This document shows, in pieces, positions 19,419-29,172 of a DNA stretch of 64,000 bases. Under the pieces are notes generated by a model that had not been told where the DNA came from, did no database searches, and saw only the letters and a list, made by a program, of their open reading frames with translations. The translations under genes and the position numbers were made by a program. This stretch comes from Flavitalea plasmicola (lineage in GTDB: Bacteria > Bacteroidota > Bacteroidia > Chitinophagales > Chitinophagaceae), in NCBI RefSeq assembly GCF_030546645.1, contig NZ_JAUOTO010000008.1, positions 186,001 through 250,000 of the forward strand. The letters are read 5' to 3'. Numbering within the stretch: the first letter of the stretch is position 1; each line of letters begins with the position of its first letter.

Positions 19419-22400
19419 ATATCGATCTGGACTAAGTTTTCCTTATTTGAGCGTTGTTGATCCTGGTGAAGCGCAAAAGTGATCTGCCCGGCGATGCGTT
19501 CGATCGTCGGTTCGCTGAACATGCCCGACAGACTTATCCTGACGGAGAATGCTGTATGTATCTTCGAAATAAGCTGGGCCAGCTTCAGGCTATGGCCGCC
19601 CATCTCGAAAAAATTATCGGTAATGCCTATTTCCTCTTTTCCCAGCAATTCCTGGCAGACCGCTACCAGCCATTTTTCCATTTCATTACGGGGAGGCATG
19701 CAGGGTGTTTTTCGTCGTCTTCCCGGGAGATGCGGGTCGGGCAGACTTTTCCGGTCCAGTTTGCCATTAGGTGTCAGTGGGATGGTATCCAGCTGCACAA
19801 AACAGGCGGGGATCATGTATGCCGGAAGCAGTTGATGCAGCCATGCGGTCAACTCGGCAGCCTGCAGCCCCGGCCTGCCGGTGAAATACGCCACCAGTTC
19901 TTTTTCCCCGGAGGGACTACTGTGGGCGATCACAGCGGCCATTACCACGGATTCGTGCAATTGCAGCGCATTGACGATCTCTCCGGCCTCTATTCTATAG
20001 CCCCGGATCTTCAGCTGATCATCCTGCCTGCCCAGGAATTCGATATTGCCGTCTTCGAGCCAGCGGGCGAGATCGCCCGTATGGTACATCCTTTGTCCGG
20101 CAACGAAGGGGTCGGCCACAAATCGCTGTGCCGTCAGGGTTTCTTTATGGAGGTAGCCCCTGGCGAGCTGGATGCCTGCGATATAAAGGTGTCCTGGAAC
20201 GCCCTGTGGGACCAGGCGTCTGTTATCGTCCAGGATATATATGCGGGTATTGGCGATGGGCCGGCCGATGGTGGTACGGTTATCCGCCAGCAAAGGCATG
20301 TCTGTCAGCGTGGCGCAAACAGTGGACTCCGTAGGACCATATGCATTGACGAGGCGAATGCCATGGCGGAGGAGCTCTTTAGCTGCGTCCACATGCAGGG
20401 GTTCGCCGGCGGAAACGATAAGACGCAACCGCTTGGCCGCCTCCTTCATATTGCTGTAATAAGAAGGGGGAAGCACCGCTACGGACAGATGGTGTCGTTC
20501 GATCATTTCCGACAACAGGTGGGAGGACAACAGCGTTTCCTGTTGAGGGAGCAGCAGGTACCCGCCGCTAAGCAGGGTATTGAATATCTCATAGCATGCT
20601 GCATCAAAACTGAAGGATGCGAACTGCAGTGTCCCCATCCCTTCCTGCAGTCCCAGGGCCGCGGCCTGGCTCAGGCTGAGGTTGACGACGCCTCTATGTT
20701 CGATCATGACGCCTTTGGGCTGTCCTGTAGAGCCGGATGTATAGATTACATAAGCGAGGTCCGATGGGCTATTGATGACAGGCAGCGGTCCTTCATCATA
20801 AGTATCCTGGTGCCGGAAGAAGGCAGTGAACCATGCTTCGTCAAGCACGATCCTGCAACGGCTGTCGGCCAGCATGTAGGCTATCCGGTCAGGAGGGTAT
20901 GCTTTATCCAGCGGCAGGAAAGCTGCGCCGGACTTCAGGACACCTAAGATCGCGATGATCATATTTTCATCCCGGGGAAGGCTGATGGCGACCAGCTCAT
21001 CGGGGCGTATGTTATATTTACGGAGCAAGCACCAGGCCAGCCGGTCTGACCTTTCATGGAGGTCCAGGTAAGTGAGTATCGTCTCTCCGCAGATCACTGC
21101 TTTATTTAGGGGTGCGGCAGTGGTCTGCCTGAGGAACAAATCGACGATGGTCAGGTTGGCTGGATAGGGCGCGGGAGCTGGATTGAAGGCCAGCAGCCTG
21201 TCTATTTCCGCGGCGCCCAGGTATTCGCATGCAGCGACGGGTGATAGAGGGTCCCGGACCAGGGAGGTCAGCAGTTGTATAAAGTGGCCGGACATACGAT
21301 GGATCGTCTCTGCGTTGAAGACGTCGGTATTATATTCCAGCTCGAATAGACAACGGTCATCCATTTCCCCGAAAAGGAAGGTGCAATCGAATTTACTGAC
21401 CTCCGGTACGACGTCCCTGTTTTCTTCGATATGAAGGCCTTGCAAGCTCCGGCCAGCCACCTGTTCGTTGCCGTCATGGCGATAGACCACCATCACATCG
21501 AAAAGTGGATTTCTGCTGGCGTCGCGGTGCAGGTCCAGATGATTTACCAGCTCATCAAAGGGATACGCCTGGTGTTCGTAAGCCTCCATGACCACCCTGG
21601 CCGTAGCTGCCAGCAAGTCTTTGAAGTTGCGATCGCCGGCGGGCCGCAAGCGGAGCGCCAGGGTATTCACATACAATCCGATCTGGTCTTCCAGGCCGGG
21701 AATATCCCTGCCTGCCACAGGAATTCCTATGATCATGTCTGGTTGTCCTCCATACCTGTGCAGGAGGGCGCTGACAGCGGCCAGCAATACAATAAACGGG
21801 CTGGATCCCTTTTCAAGTCCCAGTGAGCGGACGGCGTTAGTGAGCGCCGCCGGCAGCGTTTGAGTAACTTTTGCACCTTTATAGCTCTTTATGGCCGGAC
21901 GTAATCTGTCGGCCGGCAGCTCTGTAACAGGAAGTTCATCCTGGAACAGACTTGTCCAGTAAAGGCGATGGTCTGCCATGGCAGGTCCGGCCATCCTTTC
22001 CTGTTGGAAGGAAGCATAATCTTTATATTGGAACGGCAAGCGGGGCAATGGTGAAGGACTGGCCTGCCTGTAGGTCTTGTAAAAAAAGAACAGCTCCCGG
22101 ATGACGATATTCATCGACCAGCCATCGCAGATAATATGGTGGAGGACGCAGGCGAGGATCCACTCATCGTCCCCCATATGATAAAGGGTAGCCCGCACCA
22201 GAGGTCCGGAGGTCATGTCGAAGCGTTCCGTAAATGCTTCCCGGATCCGCAAGCGAGCTGTTTCCCGGCGCTGTTCGTCCTGACGGAGATCGATGGTTGT
22301 TATGGTAAATCCCGAAGTTTCAGGCGGCAGGATCATTTGCTCCGGTTCGCCGGAAGAATTTTGCCGGAATACGGTCCTTAAAATTTCGTGTCTTTCCAGC

Positions 22401-25400
22401 AAGGATCGGAAGGCGTGGTCCATTGCGTCAATATCCAGGCTGCCTTTGATGGTATAAGCTGCCGGTAGGTTGTAGGCGGCGCCACCGTCTTCTAGCTGGT
22501 GCAGTATCCAAAGCCTGCGTTGAGCTGCGGACAATGGGTAGGCATGGCGGGAAGGAAGTGGTATGACCTGAAGGAAGGGAACCGTGGCGGCCTGTTGTAT
22601 AAGGAGGGCCTGCTGTTCCAGCGAAGTATGAACGAATAATTCCTTCATGGCCAGCCGAACCTGAAATCCCTGGTATATACGGTTAGCCAGCCGGATGACC
22701 TTCAGGCTATGTCCGCCGCGTGCGAAGAAATCATCCGTGATGCTGATGGGTCCGGTATTCAGCAGTTCCTCCCATATAGCTGCCAGCTTATTTTCCGTCT
22801 CATTGCGAGGAGCGGTAAAGCCCGTAGCGGGAGATAGGGAGAACAGTTGCGGATCCGGCAACCTGCTCTTGTCAATCTTTCCATTGGGTGTCAACGGGAG
22901 TTCTGCCAACTGTATGAAGTGACGGGGCACCATATACGATGGAAGGACACTGGCCAACTGAATGCGAACTGCCTCTGGGGTGATCGGGGTCGTGGCGACA
23001 AGATAAGCGACCAGTTGCTTTTCTCCCGGCTCATTGCCTTTCGCCGTCACTACTGCATCGGAGATCCCCGGTATGCTCCGAAGGGCGTTGTTTACTTCGC
23101 CCAGCTCGATGCGGTGCCCCCTCAGCTTAATCTGGTCATCCGTCCTGCCGGATAGGTCGATAATGCCTTCCGGCAGCCATCGTCCAAGGTCGCCTGTGCG
23201 GTATAATCTTTCGTCTTGTTTAAAGGGATGAGATACGAAGCGGTCCGCCGTCAATGCCGGCTGGCCTATGTACCCCCGTGCCAACCCTGCCCCGGCTATG
23301 TAAAGTTCGCCAATGACGCCGAAGGGCTGCAGGCGAAGGTTCCGGTCCAATATATATATATCCGTATTATCGATGGGTGCGCCGATGGGAACAGGGACTT
23401 TGTCATTTCGAAGGCGGTATGAAGTGCTATAAGTTGTGTCTTCGGTAGGTCCGTAAAGATTCCTTATCTGCATGCGGTCTGTATCGAAGTCTTCAATACA
23501 TTTGGCGGTGATGGGTTCGCCGGCCATGTTTAGTACCTGGATGTTGTGAAAATCGACCTGTTCCCTTCGCAAGGCTGCTATCACGGATGGGACGGTGTTG
23601 AGCAGGATGCCACCGGCGCCGGTGATATATTGAGGAATAGACAGTGCGTCCGGGAGGATCCGTAATTTCTTGCCACTGCAAAGGGTATAGAAAATTTCAA
23701 AGATGGAAAGGTCGAAGCATAGGGAAGTTACACCCAGCACCGTGTCAATAGACGCCTGGTCGAACTCTTTCCTGCACCAGGTGATAAATGCGAGCAGGCT
23801 CCGATGTTCGATCATCACGCCTTTCGGATATCCTGTGGAGCCTGACGTATAGATAACATAGGCCAGGCTGGAAGGCGCCGGATGTGGAAGAGAGGCTGTA
23901 GGGCGTATAGCCGGATTGGCGTCATATTCTTTAAAAGTATCCAGCACATTCTCGTCCAGCACCAACTTGCAACCGCTGTCAGAACGGATATATGCGATGC
24001 GCATCCCGGGATAAGCCGGGTCAATGGGCACGTATGCGGCGCCGGACTTCAAGACGGCCAGCACGGCGATGATCATCCATTCATCTCTGTGCAACTGTAT
24101 GCCTACCCGGTCTTCCGGCTGTAATGTATAATGATCGATAAGCCAGGCGCCCAGCTTGTCGGAGACATCATGCAACTGCCTGTAAGTAAGGGTCCTGTCG
24201 CCCGCCATGATGGCCGTACATGCCGGAGTGCGGTGTAATTGTTCTGCCAGCATATCCACAATGGTGGCGCCGGGTGGGATACTGGTGGACATGCCGCTGG
24301 ATACTTCAAGCAGTCTTCGTTTTTCCGTCGCCGGGATATATTCATGTTCTCCGATAGGCGTACCGGGAGACGCCACCAGCAGCCGCAGCAGTTGCCGGTA
24401 ATGTTCTGTCAATCGTATGATCGTAGCTCTCTCGTAGAGGTCGCTGTTATATCGAATGCCCATCTGCAGGCCATCCGGGCGTTCCCAAAACTCTATGTAC
24501 AGATCGAACATGACGGAGCAGGGTCCCATGTCCGTAATACCCGTGGGGTCTGCAGGCATGGAGTCATGAGGATTCAGGCGCGCAGACTGGTTCTGTAACA
24601 CGACCATGACATCGAATATGGCCGATCGGCTCAGGTCTCTGGACACTTCAAGATCACCCACCAGCCTGTCGAATGGATACAACTGGTTGGAGTAGGCAGC
24701 GAGCAGTACATGGCGAACTTTCTCCAGTATTCCGGAAAGATTATCTGTATGTTGAGGCTTCACCCGCAGTGCCAGGGTATTGACATAAAAACCGATCTGA
24801 TCTTCGAGATCGATGTGTTCCCTGCCAAGAACGGGCGTTCCGATGATAATATCTTCGGCGCCGCTGTAGCGGAGAAACAGGCTGTATATGCCCGCCAGCA
24901 GCCCCATGAACAAAGTCGATTGCCGGGAAAGGCAACAATCCCGCAGCTGTTCTGTCAATTCACGGTCTAGCCAGACCGAGAGTTCATGCCCGTTGTGCGT
25001 AAGCAAGGGAGGCCTTGTCCTGTCAGCCGGCAAGGAAAGTACCGGCAGTTCGCCCGACAGCTGATCCATCCAGTAGGTTCGTTGGGCGGCGAATCCAGTG
25101 CCCGAAAGTCTTCGCTGCTGCCAGCGGACGAAATCTTTGTATTGAATGCGCAGCGGCGGTCTTTCAGGGATGTCTTTGCCTGCCGCCAATATCGCGTATT
25201 CCCTGATGATATCGCTGCCCAGTATTTCCATCGACCAGCCGTCACTTATGATATGGTGCATGCAATAATAAAAGATGTGCTTCCCCCCGGAGGTATACAG
25301 CACGCCGGCCCGGAAGAGCGGTCCGTTTGCAAGATCAAATGCTTTTTCCGAAGCCGCCCGGATGTATGTTCCGGCGTCTGCAGGGGCTATGCTGTCGCTG

Positions 25401-28400
25401 TAATTAAGCGTAAAAGAATAGTCCTTCATGTCCATGACGACCTGCCGGAGCTCACCATCGGGATCCTCGCGGAAAACCGTGCGTAATATCTCATGCCGCT
25501 CTATCTGTATTTGAAGTACCTGTTCAAGCAGGACTGGCTCCAGCGTCCCCCCCCATTCCCAACTGCCCGATAAATGATAGCCGCGGCCTTCATCTTCCAA
25601 CTGGCTAAGTATCCATAACCTTCTTTGTCCGTCAGACACAGGATAGTCTGCTGCAATGGGACCTGCGGCGACAGGTTCGTAGTTATCTTTGGATCTGCCC
25701 GCAATCAATGCAGCCTGGGTACGGATGGTAAAGTTGGCAAACAATTCGTGCAGGGTCAACTTCACTTCGAAGTGCCGGTAGCAGCGATTCTGCAGTTGCA
25801 TGACCGACAGGCTATGGCCGCCCAGTTGAAAGAAGGAGTCTTCTACTCCAAACTCACCTGAAGGGAAGATCTCCATCCAAATATCGAAAAGCTGTTGTTC
25901 GACAGGTGTGAGGGGCAGGACCCTGTTGGCCCTGGCAGGAAAATGCTGCGGGCCGACGGCAGGCAGTTCCTGCCTGTTGATCTTTCCGCTGACGAGTAGG
26001 GGGAATTCCTGTAGTGGGATGATCAGATCCGGCACCATGAATGACGGCAGTTGCCGGGCAATGGTTTCTCTGACTGTCGACGCCCAATCTTCCGGCAGGG
26101 ACCGGTAAGTATCTCCCACCTGGGTGTAGGCCACCAGTAAAGGTGCCTGGTTGTATTCCCGGATACAGACAAGGCAATCACCCGCGCCGGTAGCCGATAG
26201 GATTGCTTTTTCCACCTCCCCCGCCTCTACCCGGTAGCCGCGGTAATTAAGCTGATCATCGACACGACCTGTAAAAAGGAAGTTACCATCCGACCGCAGA
26301 ATGCCTGTGTCTCCCGTCCGGTACAATCTCTTGCCTTCCCAAAGGATATGCGGGATAAACTGTTCATTTGTCAGCGTGTCGTTATTCACATACCCCTGGG
26401 CAAGTCCTTCGCCTCCCAGGTATATTTCTCCCGTCACTCCGAATGGCTGGGGCTGTCGCTGCCTGTCGAGAACATATACTTCCCTGTTGGTGATAGGCCG
26501 GCCGATAGGCACGACGGGGACAGGTTGTTCCAGGGGATAATAGGTTGCACAAACGGTGGCTTCCGTAGGGCCATAAGTATTAAATATTTTTATACCCTGA
26601 TGAAGGAGCAAATCGACCTGTTCCGTTTTAAGCACGTCTCCCCCGCTTATCAAAACGCGCAAAGAGGGAGGCATCGTCTCTGCATTTAGTTGTCTTAATA
26701 CAAGGGGGGTAGTGCTCAACACTGTCACTGACTCCTGGCGGATGGTCTGCAGCAGTTGAAGGATGTCCCTGCGATCTTCGATGATATGCAATCGTCCCCC
26801 TATGCCCAATACCGGGAATATTTCCTCCACGGAGGTGTCGAAGGAAATGGAGGCCTGTTGCAAGACCACCTCTTTTTCTGTCAGGTGAAAGTAGTCCTGG
26901 AAAGTGCATACATAGTCCACCAGTGAACGTGAGGAGATAGAGACTCCTTTGGGTCTTCCGGTCGTGCCGGAAGTGTACAGGATATAGGCGGTGGAGGGAA
27001 TGCCCGGATCATGCGGGTCAGCATGCATATTGCCGGCCGGCGAACCCAGCAGGTCTTCTATGTAGCGTACATCGGTCCCGGGAAAATGCAACGGTCTGTC
27101 CATAGATAAAGAGGTCAATAGAATGGAGCAGGCTGCGTCCTCCAGTATAAAGCCGATCCGTTCGGAGGGACCATCCGGGTCCAGCGGGATATAGGTGAAC
27201 CCGCCTATCATACTGCCCAGCATACCAAGGATCATTTTTTCCGATCTGGGCAGCAGGAGGGCGACTCTGGCATTACGCCCGGAGACCGCTGCCTGCAAGG
27301 CCCGTGAAAGCTGTAAGGCAAGGGTGTCCATTTGCAGGTACGTAAAAGACCCTGATTGGCACGAGACGGCGATGCGTTCGGGGTAGGAAAGGCAGGAACG
27401 CATCCACATAGCCGGGAAAGAAGGCCATATGTTTTCCCTTGCAGGACCTTGCGAGGATCTCAGGACCGCGATGCGGTCCTCCTCTGCGAGCAGGGACATC
27501 ATGTTCACCGGATTGTCCTCGTTCAGGGCCAGCGATGCGATGAGGTGATCCAGGCTATGCATGAAGGAGCCGATACTGTCCTTATTGAAATACGCTGTAT
27601 TATATACCAGGCGTACGTCGAAGCCATGGTCATGGTAATCCCGCATGTATATGGCCAGCTTGTCGGTCTCGTAGTGGTTGGACAGGGCCGTTGCACCGGC
27701 TTTCAATCCGCCGAAATCCGAGGTAAAAGAGAAGTCTTCGTACGACAGGCGCAGATCATAAAGTAAATTGTCGGGAGGCACCTGCAGGTCCTTTACCAGA
27801 TTGCCATAGGGGTAACGCTGGTGGCGGAGGGCAGCGGACAATTTTTCCCTTACCGACCTTGCCAGATCCCGGAACGTATCCGTCTCCCCTATTGAGAACC
27901 TCAGCGCCAGGAGGTTCATGAATACTCCTGCAGTGGAGCGGTAGCGTTTCTTCGTCCTGTTCAGCACGGGAATGCCCACAACTATGGACTGCCGGCCCTG
28001 TGTCCTGCTGAAATAGATCAATACAAGGGCAAGCAATATATTGAAGACTGAGACCTTATGCCTTTGCGCTATCTCCTCCAATGCAACTTTGGACTCCCTG
28101 GATAAATAAAGGGTATCGCTTTGCGCCGGCCCCTTTTCAGCGCCCGGTATCTTATCGGGCAGCAGGACAGGAGGGATATCCCTGAACTCCGTCAGCCAGA
28201 ATTCCCTGTCAGCGGCAGCTTCCTGGGATGCGTAATATTCGTTATCGTCCGATGCATACTCGCTATAATTGTATATCACGGGCTCGTAGTCTGTCTTTCG
28301 GGACAATGCGTTGTATACTTCCGCCGCCTGGTTCAGCAGGAGCTTAAAGGACATGCCGTCACTGATAAGGTGATGGATCTTGGCATACCAGAGATACCTG

Positions 28401-28777
28401 GAAGGTCCGACCTTAAAAAGCCGGAAGGTGTACAAGTAATTATCTTCCATCCGGAATGCAAGGCCAAAATCCTGCTGCATCCATTCGATGGCGTTTGCTT
28501 CGGCATCCGCTTCTGCAGCAAGATCGACGAGCTCGATGTCATAATCTTCCCGGTCTGTGTGGACGCAGCTTTGCAATTCGAAATCCACTTCCCGGAAGGT
28601 GGTCAGATAGACCTCCTGCGAACGGATGATCTGCCGGATAGTCTCCCGGAACAGCCTTACGGACAGGTCCCCTTCCAGGCAGGCGTATCCGCCAATATTG
28701 TACTTGGCAGATCCTCCCGATATTGCCTGATCTGTCCAGATCAGCCGTTGGGACATGGATGGCTTATAGGGCGTCAT
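19415..28777 (-). CDS. NRPS initiation enzyme, three modules starting with a condensation domain
   Basis: 3120 residues, the first NRPS in transcription order. It has no docking domain and opens directly with a condensation domain (HHLISDG from residue 135), the arrangement of lipoinitiating starter-C NRPSs, which join a fatty acyl group to the first amino acid. Module 1: adenylation code D-T-E-S-I-G-T-V-C (IGxVC tail recalls aromatic codes; uncertain), carrier Ser989. Module 2: condensation (HHIISDG from 1174), adenylation code D-L-F-N-N-A-L-T-Y + K, which matches the published Ala code DLFNNALTYK, carrier with ARGGHSL (Ser2024). Module 3: condensation (HHIICDG from 2213), adenylation code D-A-Y-V-V-A-A-V-C (hydrophobic/aromatic?), carrier MGGHSL (Ser3063). 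The tail ends NLVQIDI, a candidate docking peptide for the next enzyme. Its stop overlaps the next start (ATGA). Confidence 0.96.
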   Translation of the reverse strand: MTPYKPSMSQRLIWTDQAISGGSAKYNIGGYACLEGDLSVRLFRETIRQIIRSQEVYLTTFREVDFELQSCVHTDREDYDIELVDLAAEADAEANAIEWMQQDFGLAFRMEDNYLYTFRLFKVGPSRYLWYAKIHHLISDGMSFKLLLNQAAEVYNALSRKTDYEPVIYNYSEYASDDNEYYASQEAAADREFWLTEFRDIPPVLLPDKIPGAEKGPAQSDTLYLSRESKVALEEIAQRHKVSVFNILLALVLIYFSRTQGRQSIVVGIPVLNRTKKRYRSTAGVFMNLLALRFSIGETDTFRDLARSVREKLSAALRHQRYPYGNLVKDLQVPPDNLLYDLRLSYEDFSFTSDFGGLKAGATALSNHYETDKLAIYMRDYHDHGFDVRLVYNTAYFNKDSIGSFMHSLDHLIASLALNEDNPVNMMSLLAEEDRIAVLRSSQGPARENIWPSFPAMWMRSCLSYPERIAVSCQSGSFTYLQMDTLALQLSRALQAAVSGRNARVALLLPRSEKMILGMLGSMIGGFTYIPLDPDGPSERIGFILEDAACSILLTSLSMDRPLHFPGTDVRYIEDLLGSPAGNMHADPHDPGIPSTAYILYTSGTTGRPKGVSISSRSLVDYVCTFQDYFHLTEKEVVLQQASISFDTSVEEIFPVLGIGGRLHIIEDRRDILQLLQTIRQESVTVLSTTPLVLRQLNAETMPPSLRVLISGGDVLKTEQVDLLLHQGIKIFNTYGPTEATVCATYYPLEQPVPVVPIGRPITNREVYVLDRQRQPQPFGVTGEIYLGGEGLAQGYVNNDTLTNEQFIPHILWEGKRLYRTGDTGILRSDGNFLFTGRVDDQLNYRGYRVEAGEVEKAILSATGAGDCLVCIREYNQAPLLVAYTQVGDTYRSLPEDWASTVRETIARQLPSFMVPDLIIPLQEFPLLVSGKINRQELPAVGPQHFPARANRVLPLTPVEQQLFDIWMEIFPSGEFGVEDSFFQLGGHSLSVMQLQNRCYRHFEVKLTLHELFANFTIRTQAALIAGRSKDNYEPVAAGPIAADYPVSDGQRRLWILSQLEDEGRGYHLSGSWEWGGTLEPVLLEQVLQIQIERHEILRTVFREDPDGELRQVVMDMKDYSFTLNYSDSIAPADAGTYIRAASEKAFDLANGPLFRAGVLYTSGGKHIFYYCMHHIISDGWSMEILGSDIIREYAILAAGKDIPERPPLRIQYKDFVRWQQRRLSGTGFAAQRTYWMDQLSGELPVLSLPADRTRPPLLTHNGHELSVWLDRELTEQLRDCCLSRQSTLFMGLLAGIYSLFLRYSGAEDIIIGTPVLGREHIDLEDQIGFYVNTLALRVKPQHTDNLSGILEKVRHVLLAAYSNQLYPFDRLVGDLEVSRDLSRSAIFDVMVVLQNQSARLNPHDSMPADPTGITDMGPCSVMFDLYIEFWERPDGLQMGIRYNSDLYERATIIRLTEHYRQLLRLLVASPGTPIGEHEYIPATEKRRLLEVSSGMSTSIPPGATIVDMLAEQLHRTPACTAIMAGDRTLTYRQLHDVSDKLGAWLIDHYTLQPEDRVGIQLHRDEWMIIAVLAVLKSGAAYVPIDPAYPGMRIAYIRSDSGCKLVLDENVLDTFKEYDANPAIRPTASLPHPAPSSLAYVIYTSGSTGYPKGVMIEHRSLLAFITWCRKEFDQASIDTVLGVTSLCFDLSIFEIFYTLCSGKKLRILPDALSIPQYITGAGGILLNTVPSVIAALRREQVDFHNIQVLNMAGEPITAKCIEDFDTDRMQIRNLYGPTEDTTYSTSYRLRNDKVPVPIGAPIDNTDIYILDRNLRLQPFGVIGELYIAGAGLARGYIGQPALTADRFVSHPFKQDERLYRTGDLGRWLPEGIIDLSGRTDDQIKLRGHRIELGEVNNALRSIPGISDAVVTAKGNEPGEKQLVAYLVATTPITPEAVRIQLASVLPSYMVPRHFIQLAELPLTPNGKIDKSRLPDPQLFSLSPATGFTAPRNETENKLAAIWEELLNTGPISITDDFFARGGHSLKVIRLANRIYQGFQVRLAMKELFVHTSLEQQALLIQQAATVPFLQVIPLPSRHAYPLSAAQRRLWILHQLEDGGAAYNLPAAYTIKGSLDIDAMDHAFRSLLERHEILRTVFRQNSSGEPEQMILPPETSGFTITTIDLRQDEQRRETARLRIREAFTERFDMTSGPLVRATLYHMGDDEWILACVLHHIICDGWSMNIVIRELFFFYKTYRQASPSPLPRLPFQYKDYASFQQERMAGPAMADHRLYWTSLFQDELPVTELPADRLRPAIKSYKGAKVTQTLPAALTNAVRSLGLEKGSSPFIVLLAAVSALLHRYGGQPDMIIGIPVAGRDIPGLEDQIGLYVNTLALRLRPAGDRNFKDLLAATARVVMEAYEHQAYPFDELVNHLDLHRDASRNPLFDVMVVYRHDGNEQVAGRSLQGLHIEENRDVVPEVSKFDCTFLFGEMDDRCLFELEYNTDVFNAETIHRMSGHFIQLLTSLVRDPLSPVAACEYLGAAEIDRLLAFNPAPAPYPANLTIVDLFLRQTTAAPLNKAVICGETILTYLDLHERSDRLAWCLLRKYNIRPDELVAISLPRDENMIIAILGVLKSGAAFLPLDKAYPPDRIAYMLADSRCRIVLDEAWFTAFFRHQDTYDEGPLPVINSPSDLAYVIYTSGSTGQPKGVMIEHRGVVNLSLSQAAALGLQEGMGTLQFASFSFDAACYEIFNTLLSGGYLLLPQQETLLSSHLLSEMIERHHLSVAVLPPSYYSNMKEAAKRLRLIVSAGEPLHVDAAKELLRHGIRLVNAYGPTESTVCATLTDMPLLADNRTTIGRPIANTRIYILDDNRRLVPQGVPGHLYIAGIQLARGYLHKETLTAQRFVADPFVAGQRMYHTGDLARWLEDGNIEFLGRQDDQLKIRGYRIEAGEIVNALQLHESVVMAAVIAHSSPSGEKELVAYFTGRPGLQAAELTAWLHQLLPAYMIPACFVQLDTIPLTPNGKLDRKSLPDPHLPGRRRKTPCMPPRNEMEKWLVAVCQELLGKEEIGITDNFFEMGGHSLKLAQLISKIHTAFSVRISLSGMFSEPTIERIAGQITFALHQDQQRSNKENLVQIDI

Positions 28778-28804
28778 AATTCTTTTTTTCCTTAAAAGTG
28801 CGTA

Positions 28805-29161
28805 TCAGGAAACAGGTGGTTTCACCGATATCCGGGTGAGATAGAAAAAGGTAGTGCTGCAAAGGAAAGCCGTGAGGACATTCACGGCAATAGCCAGCAG
28901 GGGCCAAAGGACCGGGGATGTGCCGGAATGATAGGCAATTTGCCGAAGCCCTTCATTGCCGCTCCAAAAAAAAGTCCAAAAGGCTGCACCGATGACTAAT
29001 TCCAAAGCCATGATGTTCAGCAGCGGATGGCGTGCTTCCCTGATCCAGGTGCAGGATACGATCCCCAGCAAGCACCAGGCGGCTATCAGCCATGTATTGC
29101 TTAAGAAAAAATGCAACAGGAAGAATAGTATCAATAACGCGATGTACTTAATGTATATCAT
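28805..29161 (-). CDS. Small integral membrane protein of the NRPS operon
   Basis: 118 residues with about four hydrophobic stretches (roughly 4-20, 24-40, 50-68 and 85-108) and short polar loops, so an inner-membrane protein. I do not recognise the family, and there are no obvious catalytic motifs. It lies 11 bases after the acylase gene and 27 bases before the first NRPS, inside the operon on the same strand, so it is probably co-expressed with them. Possible roles are an accessory to the exporter, an immunity protein, or help for the membrane-bound acylase. These are inferences from position only. Confidence 0.75.
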   Translation of the reverse strand: MIYIKYIALLILFFLLHFFLSNTWLIAAWCLLGIVSCTWIREARHPLLNIMALELVIGAAFWTFFWSGNEGLRQIAYHSGTSPVLWPLLAIAVNVLTAFLCSTTFFYLTRISVKPPVS

Positions 29162-29172
29162 ACGGCCGGCTA

